Positions 37,136 to 45,821 of a DNA stretch of 64,000 nucleotides are shown here, one piece after another; position 1 is the first letter of the stretch; each line of letters opens with the position of its first letter. The stretch lies in the NCBI RefSeq assembly GCF_041595635.1, contig NZ_JBFHJW010000015.1, forward strand, positions 7,079 through 71,078, given 5' to 3'. Made by a program: the position numbers and the translations under genes. Under the pieces are notes generated by a model. That model ran no database searches, was not told the origin of the DNA, and saw only the letters and a program-made list of their open reading frames with translations. Origin of the DNA: Labilibaculum sp041595635 (lineage in GTDB: Bacteria; Bacteroidota; Bacteroidia; Bacteroidales; Marinifilaceae).

Positions 37136-37978
37136 ATGGATTATATCGAACTAAAATGCCAAATAAAACCCTTCTCCGAAGAGATCGCAGAAATAGTCAT
37201 TGCCGAATTAGGTGAATTGGATTACGAAAGTTTTACACAAAGCGATGATGCCGTAGAAGCATACATAAAGGCTCCTTTATTCGACATGAATGCAGTTGAG
37301 CAACTAAGTATAAACCATTTGCCAAACGCTCCTTTTTCACTGACTTATTCGCACAAAACTCATGAAGCGAAAGACTGGAACGCAGTTTGGGAATCTAATT
37401 TTAAACCCGTAATTATTTCCAATAAAGTGGTGATAAGAGCTTCTTTTCACACCAACTTACCCAAAGTTCCCTACGACATTGTTATCGATCCTAAAATGTC
37501 ATTTGGGACAGGACACCATTCTACAACTTCATTAATGATACAAAGCATTTTGGAATCAGATTTAGAAGGAAAAACAGTATTAGATATGGGATGTGGAACT
37601 AGCTTACTAGCTATTTTAGCATCGAAACGAAAAGCCAAAAAAGTTGATGCAATTGACATTGACGAATGGCCTTACAAAAATTCCCTTGAAAACATTAAAA
37701 ACAATAAGGCTGAAAATGTTTCGGTTTTTCTTGGCGATGCAGCTTTACTGAAAGACAAAAAATACGATCTTATTTTAGCCAACATCAACAGAAACATCCT
37801 TCTTAACGATATGAAACATTACGTAAATTGTCTTCCAAAAGGAGGAGAATTAATCATGAGTGGTTTCTATACTGAAGATTTAAAGTACATTCAAGAGGAA
37901 GCTGAAAAAAACAACTTGCAATATATCAGTCATAAAGTTGATTTAAACTGGGTGGCTGTTCGTTTTCAGAAAAAGTAA
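37136..37978 (+). CDS. prmA: Ribosomal protein L11 methyltransferase
   Basis: A 280-residue SAM-dependent methyltransferase. The N-terminal L11-recognition domain (1-90) is followed by the Rossmann domain with KMSFGTGHHSTT, VLDMGCGTSLLAI (SAM loop), AIDIDEWPYKNS and LILANINRNIL, the PrmA NPPY-equivalent. It is monocistronic. Confidence 0.95.
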   Translation: MDYIELKCQIKPFSEEIAEIVIAELGELDYESFTQSDDAVEAYIKAPLFDMNAVEQLSINHLPNAPFSLTYSHKTHEAKDWNAVWESNFKPVIISNKVVIRASFHTNLPKVPYDIVIDPKMSFGTGHHSTTSLMIQSILESDLEGKTVLDMGCGTSLLAILASKRKAKKVDAIDIDEWPYKNSLENIKNNKAENVSVFLGDAALLKDKKYDLILANINRNILLNDMKHYVNCLPKGGELIMSGFYTEDLKYIQEEAEKNNLQYISHKVDLNWVAVRFQKK

Positions 37979-37993
37979 AATATTACACACTTG

Positions 37994-38038
37994 CCGGTTT
38001 CTGCACCTCAAAAATGAGCATACAGAACCGGTATTTTT
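37994..38038 (+). terminator. Probable terminator of prmA
   Basis: CCGGTTTCTG (37994-38003) pairs with CAGAACCGG (38023-38031) with a single bulged T, then TATTTTT. Confidence 0.65.
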
Positions 38039-38107
38039 CTTTTCATAGTTCGGTAAATTTGTTAAATTGTCGAGGCAAATAATTCCCCACATGAAACTAC
38101 ATTTACA

Positions 38108-41100
38108 ATGAATAAGCTTCTTTTCTTTCTGATTCTGGTTTTAGGAGTAACAATTCCCAAAAAAACAGTTCTGGCTCAAAGTATAAAATCATTTTCCCAT
38201 GATTCTATTGTCTTTCAGGATGAATTTTTACAATTCATGGATCATCCAAGCAAGAAACAAGAAAGTAAAGAATTTGCAGAAAAGTTTCCTCTATTTTGGT
38301 TTTCATCGGATATGACCAGCGAAAAAAGAAAGACTATTTTCCAGATATGCGACCTCTTTTTAGCAAAAAAAGCCAGATCATTTCCTGATTTTTATAACTA
38401 TTTTGAAACGCTAATGCTCTTTCAAAATCAAAATAGAAGTCAAGAGGATTTTAACAATTGGGAGAAAGGACTACTTCAACAAATCAACAACAAAAAGATT
38501 AAGCTAAACGCAATTAAAGATTTTCTAATTCAAACTCAAAAACTCCTAACAGACACAATAGTAAATGAATCATACGCTACAAAATGGGAATGTAAGAATG
38601 CCAAATTTAAGTACGTTTTCGACAAAGAACTAAGCATTCAATTCGATCAGGCCGATCTTTACTGTCTGGCTCAGCGAGACACTTCATGCATTCACAATAC
38701 CAATGGAATTTATTTTCCTTTTAAGAAAATTTGGTCGGGAAACAAAGGTATAGTCAACTGGAAAAGAGCCGGAAAAAGTGAGACCGAAGAATATGCTACC
38801 TTTGATTCTTATACAATTAATACAGAAAAGACCTCCTTCCAAATCGATACTGTTAACTACTACAATAAAGAACTCTTTATAGATAAGATTCAGGGTAGTC
38901 TTTCTGAAAAAATGAATTCTGTGCGAAGTCCTTCTCTGGCCATTTATCCACGTTTTGAATCTTTTGAAAAAGAAATCGAAATTAAAAATCTTTTCGAAAA
39001 TCTGGATTACAAAGGAGGAATTGCCATACATGGTGCCAAATTTATAGGTAAAGGAAGTCCCGAACATCCATCAGTAATCGAATTATCCAGACATGATACC
39101 CTATTCTTACGTGCCCGTTCGGAACATTTTTCATTTCATAACAATCGAATCATTGGAAAGGATACCCAAATTGAAATTCTTATCGATACGTGTGGGATCT
39201 ATCATCCTGGGCTGCTCTTTCAATATTTTTCAGAAAAAAAAGAAGTCAATTTAATTCGAGATGGTGAAGGTGTTTCACAAAGTCCCTATTTCAACACCTT
39301 TCACAATTTAATTATGGATTTTGGAATGTTAATTTGGAACATGGATGAAAACCTGATGCATTTTGGAAGCATGAAAGGTGCAAACAATCGGCAAGCTCAC
39401 TTCGAATCGATGAACTATTTCAGCATCAATCGTTACATGAAAATCCAAGGTATGGATCAGGAGAATCCACTTGTTTCCTTACGCAAATATGCCGATTATT
39501 CCTATGTGAACACGTTTACAGCCATGGAATATGCCAATTTTATAAAAAAACCCATCAGTCAAGTTCGCCAGCAAATAATTGGTTTATCCTTTCAAGGATT
39601 TGTCTCTTACAACAGAAATACCGATGAAATAACCCTACAAAAACGACTTACCGATTACATTAAATCAGGAATGGGTCGTCAAGATTATGATGTTATCCGT
39701 TTTGCCACTCAAACTGAAAACAATGAAGATGATGCCACTCTCCGAATGGGAAGTTACAATTTGGATATCAATGGAGTAAGGCACATTGCTGTAAGTGATT
39801 CGCAAAATGTTGTTATCTTCCCAAAACATCAAAAAATCACTTTAAAAAGAAATCGTGATTTCCAATTCGACGGAAAAATAATGGCCGGATTACTCGATAT
39901 GTATGGCCAGAATTTTCATTTTTCCTACGAAAAATTTAAAATCGACCTCGATCTAATCGATTCTCTTCAAATTAACATTGTAAATGACTCTTTATCCTCC
40001 TATGGAAAACGATACACCACTCAACTAGGAAGTGTACTAGAAAAAATAACCGGCGATCTACTCATCGATGATCCAAATAATAAATCGGGACTAAAACACT
40101 ACGACGAATACCCAATTTTTAATAGTTCGGATTCCTGCTTTGTATACTACGATAGCAAAGACATACAGGACGGAGTGTACGAAAAAGACAAATTCTATTT
40201 TAAAGTAGATCCATACACCATCAATAACATCAACGATTTTAAAAAGGAAGACATCTCCTTAAAAGGAATATTTGTTTCCGATAGCATATTCCCCGACTTT
40301 AACGAAACACTATGCATAACCGATAACAACACATTAGGATTTGCTCATGTTACTCCACAAAAAGGACTTCCCGTTTATGGGAAAGGCAATTTTGTTGATA
40401 CCATTCAACTATCCCACGATGGTTTAATTGGGAAAGGGAGCTTAAATTACCTCACCTCTACCACAAAATCGAACAAATTCATTTTCAGACCTGAAATAAT
40501 GACCACCCAAGCCGAAAGTTTTGAACTAAAAGAATTGGCTGCACAAATGAATAATCCGCAAGTAAACGGAGAGAAAATTTTTGCAACATGGTACCCTTAT
40601 AAAGACGAGCTTTACGTGAAAAGTACAGCTTTACCAATCGATATGTATAAAAAATTAGCAAGTCTGTCAGGAACCTTAAAAATTACTCCTACGAAAATTA
40701 CTGGTATGGGAGATATGGAGTTGGTAAATGCTGAAATTGAGTCTGACTATTTTACCTACGCATCACATAGAATAACTGCTGATACGGCAAGTTTTAAGCT
40801 AAAAAATACAGATATGGAAGGATATGCTTTCGTAAGTAAAGATGTAAATGCAGAAATTAACTTTAACAGGAGATTTGGACAATTTACTAGTACCGCAGAA
40901 GCAAGTAGTAGCGATTTTCCATGGAATAAATACATGGCCTACGTAAATAGTTTTGGTTGGGAAATGGATAAACAAGAACTACTATTCGGAAAAGAAGATG
41001 AGAATGTATTGGCTTCCTTATGGGATGAAAATCAAATGGAAACATTACCTAAAGATGACTATACCGAATTCATATCAACAGGCATAAAACAAGATTCTCT

Positions 41101-42577
41101 GCATTTTAATTCCCCAATGGCGCGCTACAACTCCATCGATCATACCATAAGTGCAAAATATGTGAAAAACCTAACCATTGCTGATGCAAACATATTTCCC
41201 GCTCAGGGAAATGTAACCATCGAAAAAGAAGGACTCATGCAAAGCTTGCGAAACTCGAAAGTGATTGCTGATACACTGAATTCTTTTCACCATATATTTA
41301 ATGCTACCATTAATGTTCACAGCAGGAATTCCTATTCTGGTTCTGGAAGCTACACCTATATTGATGCAAATAAAAATGAACAAGAAATATTTTTTGATGT
41401 TATTGATGTTGACAGTACTGGACAAAGCATTGCTTTGGGAAATCTACCTGAAGAAAAATCCTTTAGTTTGAGTCCTAATTTTGATTACAAAGGAAAAGTA
41501 AGAATGGAAGCACGTGAAAAATCACTCTTTTTCCAAGGTCAAACAAAAATTCACAACCAATGCGAAAACATAGGTGACAATTGGCTTGATTTTACTTCAC
41601 AAATCGACCCAAATGAAATTTACATTCCTGTTGATTTGTATGTTACCAACGACGAGAGTTTGAAACTGTACAATAGCTTTTTCCTAACCAATGATTCCAT
41701 TCACATCTACTCTTCTTTCCTATCGCGTAGAATATTCTACACCGATAATGTTTTGTTAGAAGCCAATGGATTTCTAAGCTACCAACCAAACATAAATGCC
41801 TATCAGATTGCTCCCAAAGATAAATTGAAAGATATGGATGCAACGGGTAACATATTGTCTTTTTATCAAGGTAATTGCAACATGAAGGGAGAAGGTAAAA
41901 TTGATTTAGGTGCCGAATTGGGGCAAATAAAGCAGATTTCAGCTGGAGCTATTGAACACGATTTATCAAGTAATATTGTCACTTTGGATTTAATTTTAGG
42001 AATCGATTTCTTTATGAATGATCAGGCCATGAAAATTATGGAAAATGCTTTTATGCAAGCCAATTTAAAACACACAAATCTCAACAAGCAAAACTACACC
42101 CGAAAATTAGCAGAGATTATGGGGCGAAAAAAAGCAGAATTATACATGCAGGAAATAGATAAGGATGGTATTTTCAAAAATTTACCCAAAGAATTGCAAC
42201 ACACTCTTTATTTCAACAATCTGGATTTTATTTGGAATAAAGAAAGCAAAGCATATGAATCTATTGGAGAAATTGGCATTGGAAATATCAACGACAAACA
42301 AATTAGTAAAAATGTAACCGGCAAAATTGAGTTGGATAAAAAACGAAGCGGGAACCGATTAACCATCTATCTGGAAATTGACAAAGCTACGTGGTTTTAT
42401 TTTGAATACTACCACGGCGTGCTATTTGTTCGATCATCAGAAGAAGAGTTCAATACAATTATTCATGAAACTAAAGAGGACAAACGAGAATTTAAAGACC
42501 CCTTAAAGAAAAATCCTTATTCGTACATTATTTGTCCTCGTTCGCAAAAAACAAAATTTCTGAAACAATTTAATTAA
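38108..42577 (+). CDS. Giant exported beta-rich protein of unknown function
   Basis: A 1489-residue protein with a signal peptide (1-24, ending VLAQ). I do not recognise the family. The first ~250 residues are helical; the rest is dominated by short strands with repeated edges such as HFSFHNNRIIGKD, GKIMAGLLDMYGQNFHFSYEKFKIDL, GLIGKGSLNYLTSTTKSNKFIF and SDYFTYASHRITADTASFKL. That pattern resembles elongated periplasmic beta-scaffolds such as the OstA/LptA or AsmA-like folds, but this is only a visual likeness. No transmembrane segment, Cys cluster or catalytic motif stands out. It is monocistronic between prmA and the YwbE-type gene. Confidence 0.8.
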   Translation: MNKLLFFLILVLGVTIPKKTVLAQSIKSFSHDSIVFQDEFLQFMDHPSKKQESKEFAEKFPLFWFSSDMTSEKRKTIFQICDLFLAKKARSFPDFYNYFETLMLFQNQNRSQEDFNNWEKGLLQQINNKKIKLNAIKDFLIQTQKLLTDTIVNESYATKWECKNAKFKYVFDKELSIQFDQADLYCLAQRDTSCIHNTNGIYFPFKKIWSGNKGIVNWKRAGKSETEEYATFDSYTINTEKTSFQIDTVNYYNKELFIDKIQGSLSEKMNSVRSPSLAIYPRFESFEKEIEIKNLFENLDYKGGIAIHGAKFIGKGSPEHPSVIELSRHDTLFLRARSEHFSFHNNRIIGKDTQIEILIDTCGIYHPGLLFQYFSEKKEVNLIRDGEGVSQSPYFNTFHNLIMDFGMLIWNMDENLMHFGSMKGANNRQAHFESMNYFSINRYMKIQGMDQENPLVSLRKYADYSYVNTFTAMEYANFIKKPISQVRQQIIGLSFQGFVSYNRNTDEITLQKRLTDYIKSGMGRQDYDVIRFATQTENNEDDATLRMGSYNLDINGVRHIAVSDSQNVVIFPKHQKITLKRNRDFQFDGKIMAGLLDMYGQNFHFSYEKFKIDLDLIDSLQINIVNDSLSSYGKRYTTQLGSVLEKITGDLLIDDPNNKSGLKHYDEYPIFNSSDSCFVYYDSKDIQDGVYEKDKFYFKVDPYTINNINDFKKEDISLKGIFVSDSIFPDFNETLCITDNNTLGFAHVTPQKGLPVYGKGNFVDTIQLSHDGLIGKGSLNYLTSTTKSNKFIFRPEIMTTQAESFELKELAAQMNNPQVNGEKIFATWYPYKDELYVKSTALPIDMYKKLASLSGTLKITPTKITGMGDMELVNAEIESDYFTYASHRITADTASFKLKNTDMEGYAFVSKDVNAEINFNRRFGQFTSTAEASSSDFPWNKYMAYVNSFGWEMDKQELLFGKEDENVLASLWDENQMETLPKDDYTEFISTGIKQDSLHFNSPMARYNSIDHTISAKYVKNLTIADANIFPAQGNVTIEKEGLMQSLRNSKVIADTLNSFHHIFNATINVHSRNSYSGSGSYTYIDANKNEQEIFFDVIDVDSTGQSIALGNLPEEKSFSLSPNFDYKGKVRMEAREKSLFFQGQTKIHNQCENIGDNWLDFTSQIDPNEIYIPVDLYVTNDESLKLYNSFFLTNDSIHIYSSFLSRRIFYTDNVLLEANGFLSYQPNINAYQIAPKDKLKDMDATGNILSFYQGNCNMKGEGKIDLGAELGQIKQISAGAIEHDLSSNIVTLDLILGIDFFMNDQAMKIMENAFMQANLKHTNLNKQNYTRKLAEIMGRKKAELYMQEIDKDGIFKNLPKELQHTLYFNNLDFIWNKESKAYESIGEIGIGNINDKQISKNVTGKIELDKKRSGNRLTIYLEIDKATWFYFEYYHGVLFVRSSEEEFNTIIHETKEDKREFKDPLKKNPYSYIICPRSQKTKFLKQFN

Positions 42578-42583
42578 TACAAT

Positions 42584-42623
42584 AAAAAAACAGACTTGCA
42601 ATAAACTGCAAGTCTGTTTTTTT
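42584..42623. terminator. Bidirectional terminator between the giant protein gene and the YwbE-type gene
   Basis: A perfect 17-bp inverted repeat (42584-42600 with 42607-42623) has A7 and T7 at its ends, serving both converging genes. Confidence 0.92.
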
Positions 42624-42624
42624 A

Positions 42625-42825
42625 TTATCCTTCAATAATTTCTTGGACTCGACCAACCTGACCATCTTCCAAACGCACTTTAATTCCATGAGGATGTAGA
42701 TGTGAATTCGTTAACAAATCTTTCACAATTCCTTCTGTTAATTTTCCCGATCGCTGGTCTTCTTTCAACACAATCTTTACGGCCAATCCGGGATGAACAT
42801 CCGCTCTCTTTGTTCCGTCTTTCAT
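42625..42825 (-). CDS. YwbE family protein
   Basis: A 66-residue protein from ATG 42825; the upstream in-frame extension is not conserved-looking. RADVHPGLAVKIVLKEDQRSGKLTEGIVKDLLTNSHLHPHGIKVRL is the YwbE/DUF2196 signature. It is a small soluble protein, probably a KOW/OB-like beta fold, with unknown function. Confidence 0.9.
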   Translation of the reverse strand: MKDGTKRADVHPGLAVKIVLKEDQRSGKLTEGIVKDLLTNSHLHPHGIKVRLEDGQVGRVQEIIEG

Positions 42826-43139
42826 TCTTATTCCATTTAAAAAATATTTTTTCAATCTTAACTTAACGCATAAAAGTAAATTCTTTTTACGTATTATCAT
42901 ACTTATATCATATTAATTAACTAAAATTAGCTTAACAAAAAAATAATAACCTATAAAAATTTGATTAATACAACAGCTTTTTTCCCTCTAAATAAAAGCT
43001 AATTTTATAGGTGAAAGAATAATTTTAGCAGGGAGATTTTCACAAAAAACCCTTGTATTTGCTCACATTAGATAGCTCTGAAAAGAAAAAATTGCTTAAT
43101 TTTATCTGAATAGATAAACAAGTCATAGCAAATCATTAT
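42826..43139. other. Divergent intergenic region between the YwbE-type gene and ppk1
   Basis: 314 nt of AT-rich sequence that must contain both divergent promoters. A TAATTTTA (43097-43104) may be the ppk1 -7 box, but no TTTG stands at the right distance. No ORF or hairpin is convincing. Confidence 0.5.
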
Positions 43140-45251
43140 ATGCCAAAATATCAGTTCCTTAATCGAGATTTAAGTTGGTTATCCTTTAATAAACGAATTA
43201 TAGAAGAAGCTTCGGATGCTAACTTGCCTCTGTATGAGCGAATCAAATTCTTAGCCATATACTCCTCAAACCTTGATGAATTCTATCGTGTAAGAGTAGG
43301 AACTTACAAACGATTTACCGAACTACCTGCAGAAGACAAAAAAAGCCTTAGAGAAAATCCAGACATTATTTTAAAAAATATTAATGCCGAAGTTGATCGA
43401 CAACAGCATGAATTCGGGCAAATTTTCACTAACCAGATTATTCCTGAATTAGAAAAAAATGACATCATTTTGATACAAGATGAGGAATTGTGCGAAGAAC
43501 ACCATCAATTTGTGAAAGACTTCTTTCTTGACAATTTGTTACCACATGTTCAACCAATACTTCTGCTAAGAAAACAAATTCAGCCTTTTCTTCAGAACAA
43601 TGTTATATATATTGCTGTTAAATTATTTAAAAAAAACAGCAAAAAAGAAGAAGAAAGCACTCCAACAACTCGACGTTCACGATATGCCATTATAAAAGTT
43701 CCCAGCCATCGTTTCCCTCGATTTATTGAACTACCTAAAAAAGGTGGCAAACATTTTATCATGTTTTTGGATGACATCATAAAATTACGAATGAAAATTT
43801 TGTTTCCAGGTTACAAAATTGATTCCAGCTATAGCTTTAAACTAAGCCGAGATGCCGATTTACTCATTGAAGACGAATATTCTGGCAACCTTATAAAAAT
43901 GATCGAAAACAGTTTAAAAAAGAGAGAAACTGGTATGCCTTCACGATTTTTATATGATGAAGCCATACCTAAAGATTTTCTGAAATTCCTAAAAGGATCA
44001 TTTAATCTGTTAAATAACGACATGGTGAAAGGGGCTCGTTACCACAATTTTCAAGATTTCTTTGGCTTCCCAAATCCTAAACAGCCTAAACTGGAAAAGG
44101 AATCATTCCATCCGTTAAAAGCAGAAGAACTCGATGGCAAAAATTCCATTTTTAAATCCATTCGAATAAAAGACAGAATTCTTCACTTCCCTTATCAGTC
44201 CTACGAGTATGTAATTCGTTTTTTAAACGAAGCTGCAGTAGATCCAAAAGTGGAAGAAATTAAAGCTACACAATACCGAGTAGCCGATAATTCGGCAGTG
44301 GTAAATGCTTTAATCAATGCCGCTTTAAATGGCAAAAAAGTAACAGTATTTGTAGAAGTTAAAGCACGTTTCGATGAAGAAGCCAACCTTAAATCGGCAC
44401 GAGAAATGCGTAAGGCAGGTGTAACTATTATCGACAGTATTCCAGGTTTAAAAGTTCATGCAAAACTAGCTTTGGTAATGCGTAAAGGAGACAAAAAAGA
44501 CTATGCCTTTTTAAGCACTGGAAATTTCAACGAAAACACTGCGAAAGTTTATGCCGATCATGGTTTGTTTACTTCCGATGAAGTAATTATTACAGAATTA
44601 AGACAGCTATTTGATTATCTAGAAAATCAGACTGAAGGTTATGAGTTCCATAAACTTTTAGTTGGACAATTTAACTTAAGAACTAATTTACTAAACTTAA
44701 TTGATCAAGAAATAAAAAATGTAAACAACGGACACAAAGGCTACATCATACTTAAGATGAATGGACTACAGGAAAGAGATATGATAGAAAAACTGTATGA
44801 AGCCAGTGAAAAAGGAGTGAAAATTGATTTAATAATTCGCGGTATTTGTTGCTTAAAACCAAATAAAACCTATGCAAAAAACATTCGTATTATTCGCATT
44901 GTAGATCAATTTCTTGAACATGCAAGAGCTTTCTATTTCTATAATTTAGGAGAAGAAATTTTGTATTTATCGTCTGCCGATTGGATGAATCGTAATTTAC
45001 ATCGACGAATTGAATGTGCTTTTCCAATAACCGATAAAAAAATTAAAAAAGAACTTCTTGACATTTTAAACCTACAACTGCGGGATAATGTAAGTGCCCG
45101 AATCTTAGATTCAAAACTTAATAACTTGCCTATTACCAGAAATAAAGGCACCCGTGCCATTCAATCGCAAATTGAAACATACAAGTATTTGAACAAAAAA
45201 GAAACTGCAAAAAAATCAAAACAAAGAATATCGACCAAAAAAACAAGTTAA
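43140..45251 (+). CDS. ppk1: Polyphosphate kinase 1
   Basis: A 703-residue PPK1 that polymerises the gamma-phosphate of ATP into polyphosphate. The N-terminal domain begins FLNRDLSWLSFNKRIIEEA. The two phospholipase-D-like C domains hold the autophosphorylated His in GLKVHAKLALV and the second in NLHRRIECAFPI, plus STGNFNENTA. It is full length with a basic tail and lies 33 nt upstream of sixA. Confidence 0.97.
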   Translation: MPKYQFLNRDLSWLSFNKRIIEEASDANLPLYERIKFLAIYSSNLDEFYRVRVGTYKRFTELPAEDKKSLRENPDIILKNINAEVDRQQHEFGQIFTNQIIPELEKNDIILIQDEELCEEHHQFVKDFFLDNLLPHVQPILLLRKQIQPFLQNNVIYIAVKLFKKNSKKEEESTPTTRRSRYAIIKVPSHRFPRFIELPKKGGKHFIMFLDDIIKLRMKILFPGYKIDSSYSFKLSRDADLLIEDEYSGNLIKMIENSLKKRETGMPSRFLYDEAIPKDFLKFLKGSFNLLNNDMVKGARYHNFQDFFGFPNPKQPKLEKESFHPLKAEELDGKNSIFKSIRIKDRILHFPYQSYEYVIRFLNEAAVDPKVEEIKATQYRVADNSAVVNALINAALNGKKVTVFVEVKARFDEEANLKSAREMRKAGVTIIDSIPGLKVHAKLALVMRKGDKKDYAFLSTGNFNENTAKVYADHGLFTSDEVIITELRQLFDYLENQTEGYEFHKLLVGQFNLRTNLLNLIDQEIKNVNNGHKGYIILKMNGLQERDMIEKLYEASEKGVKIDLIIRGICCLKPNKTYAKNIRIIRIVDQFLEHARAFYFYNLGEEILYLSSADWMNRNLHRRIECAFPITDKKIKKELLDILNLQLRDNVSARILDSKLNNLPITRNKGTRAIQSQIETYKYLNKKETAKKSKQRISTKKTS

Positions 45252-45284
45252 AATAAGACTATATTAACCAAAGACATAATTACA

Positions 45285-45794
45285 ATGAAACGACTTATTC
45301 TTGCAAGACATGCTAAAACAGAAGTTCTTCGTTACGATATTTCCGACTATCAGCGTAAATTAGTCGAAAGAGGAATAAATGATTCTAAATTACTTGCCAA
45401 CAAATTGTTTTTAAAAGGTATTATTCCCGATTTGATCATCTCAAGTCCGGCAAAAAGAGCTATCGAAACATCCTTGCTATTTGCTGCTGCTTTACAGTAT
45501 CCTTCAAAATTAATTAAGCAAGTTGATGACTTGTATGATGGTTTTACAACACAAGAATTTCTTGAATTACTTGATCGCTTAGGACAGAATAACGAAACTA
45601 TTATGGCTGTTGGTCACAATCCGAGCATTGAATATTTGGCTTTTAACCTAACCGAAGAATTCTACCAAAATGTGCCCACCTGCACAGTAATTGGCATCGA
45701 TTTTCAAATTGATAAATGGTCTGACATAGAAGTACGAACAGGAAAACTGGCTTTTTATGAGTACCCCAAAAAATACAAACAGTCCAAACAATAA
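45285..45794 (+). CDS. sixA: SixA-type phosphohistidine phosphatase
   Basis: A 169-residue histidine phosphatase. The RHAK motif (8-11) carries the nucleophilic His. SSPAKRAIETSLLF supplies the second Arg and AVGHNPSIEYLA the second His. It probably removes phosphate from phosphohistidine proteins. It is an operon partner of ppk1. Confidence 0.88.
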   Translation: MKRLILARHAKTEVLRYDISDYQRKLVERGINDSKLLANKLFLKGIIPDLIISSPAKRAIETSLLFAAALQYPSKLIKQVDDLYDGFTTQEFLELLDRLGQNNETIMAVGHNPSIEYLAFNLTEEFYQNVPTCTVIGIDFQIDKWSDIEVRTGKLAFYEYPKKYKQSKQ

Positions 45795-45821
45795 AAAGTT
45801 AACAATCAACATAAAATAATG

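Noticed and set aside
38684..39067. 127-residue minus-strand ORF inside the giant exported protein gene
   Set aside because: It is antisense to a continuous 1489-codon frame and shows no domain or promoter.
45795..45821. AACAT/ATGTT hairpin between sixA and topB as a terminator
   Set aside because: The stem is too short and lacks a T tract.
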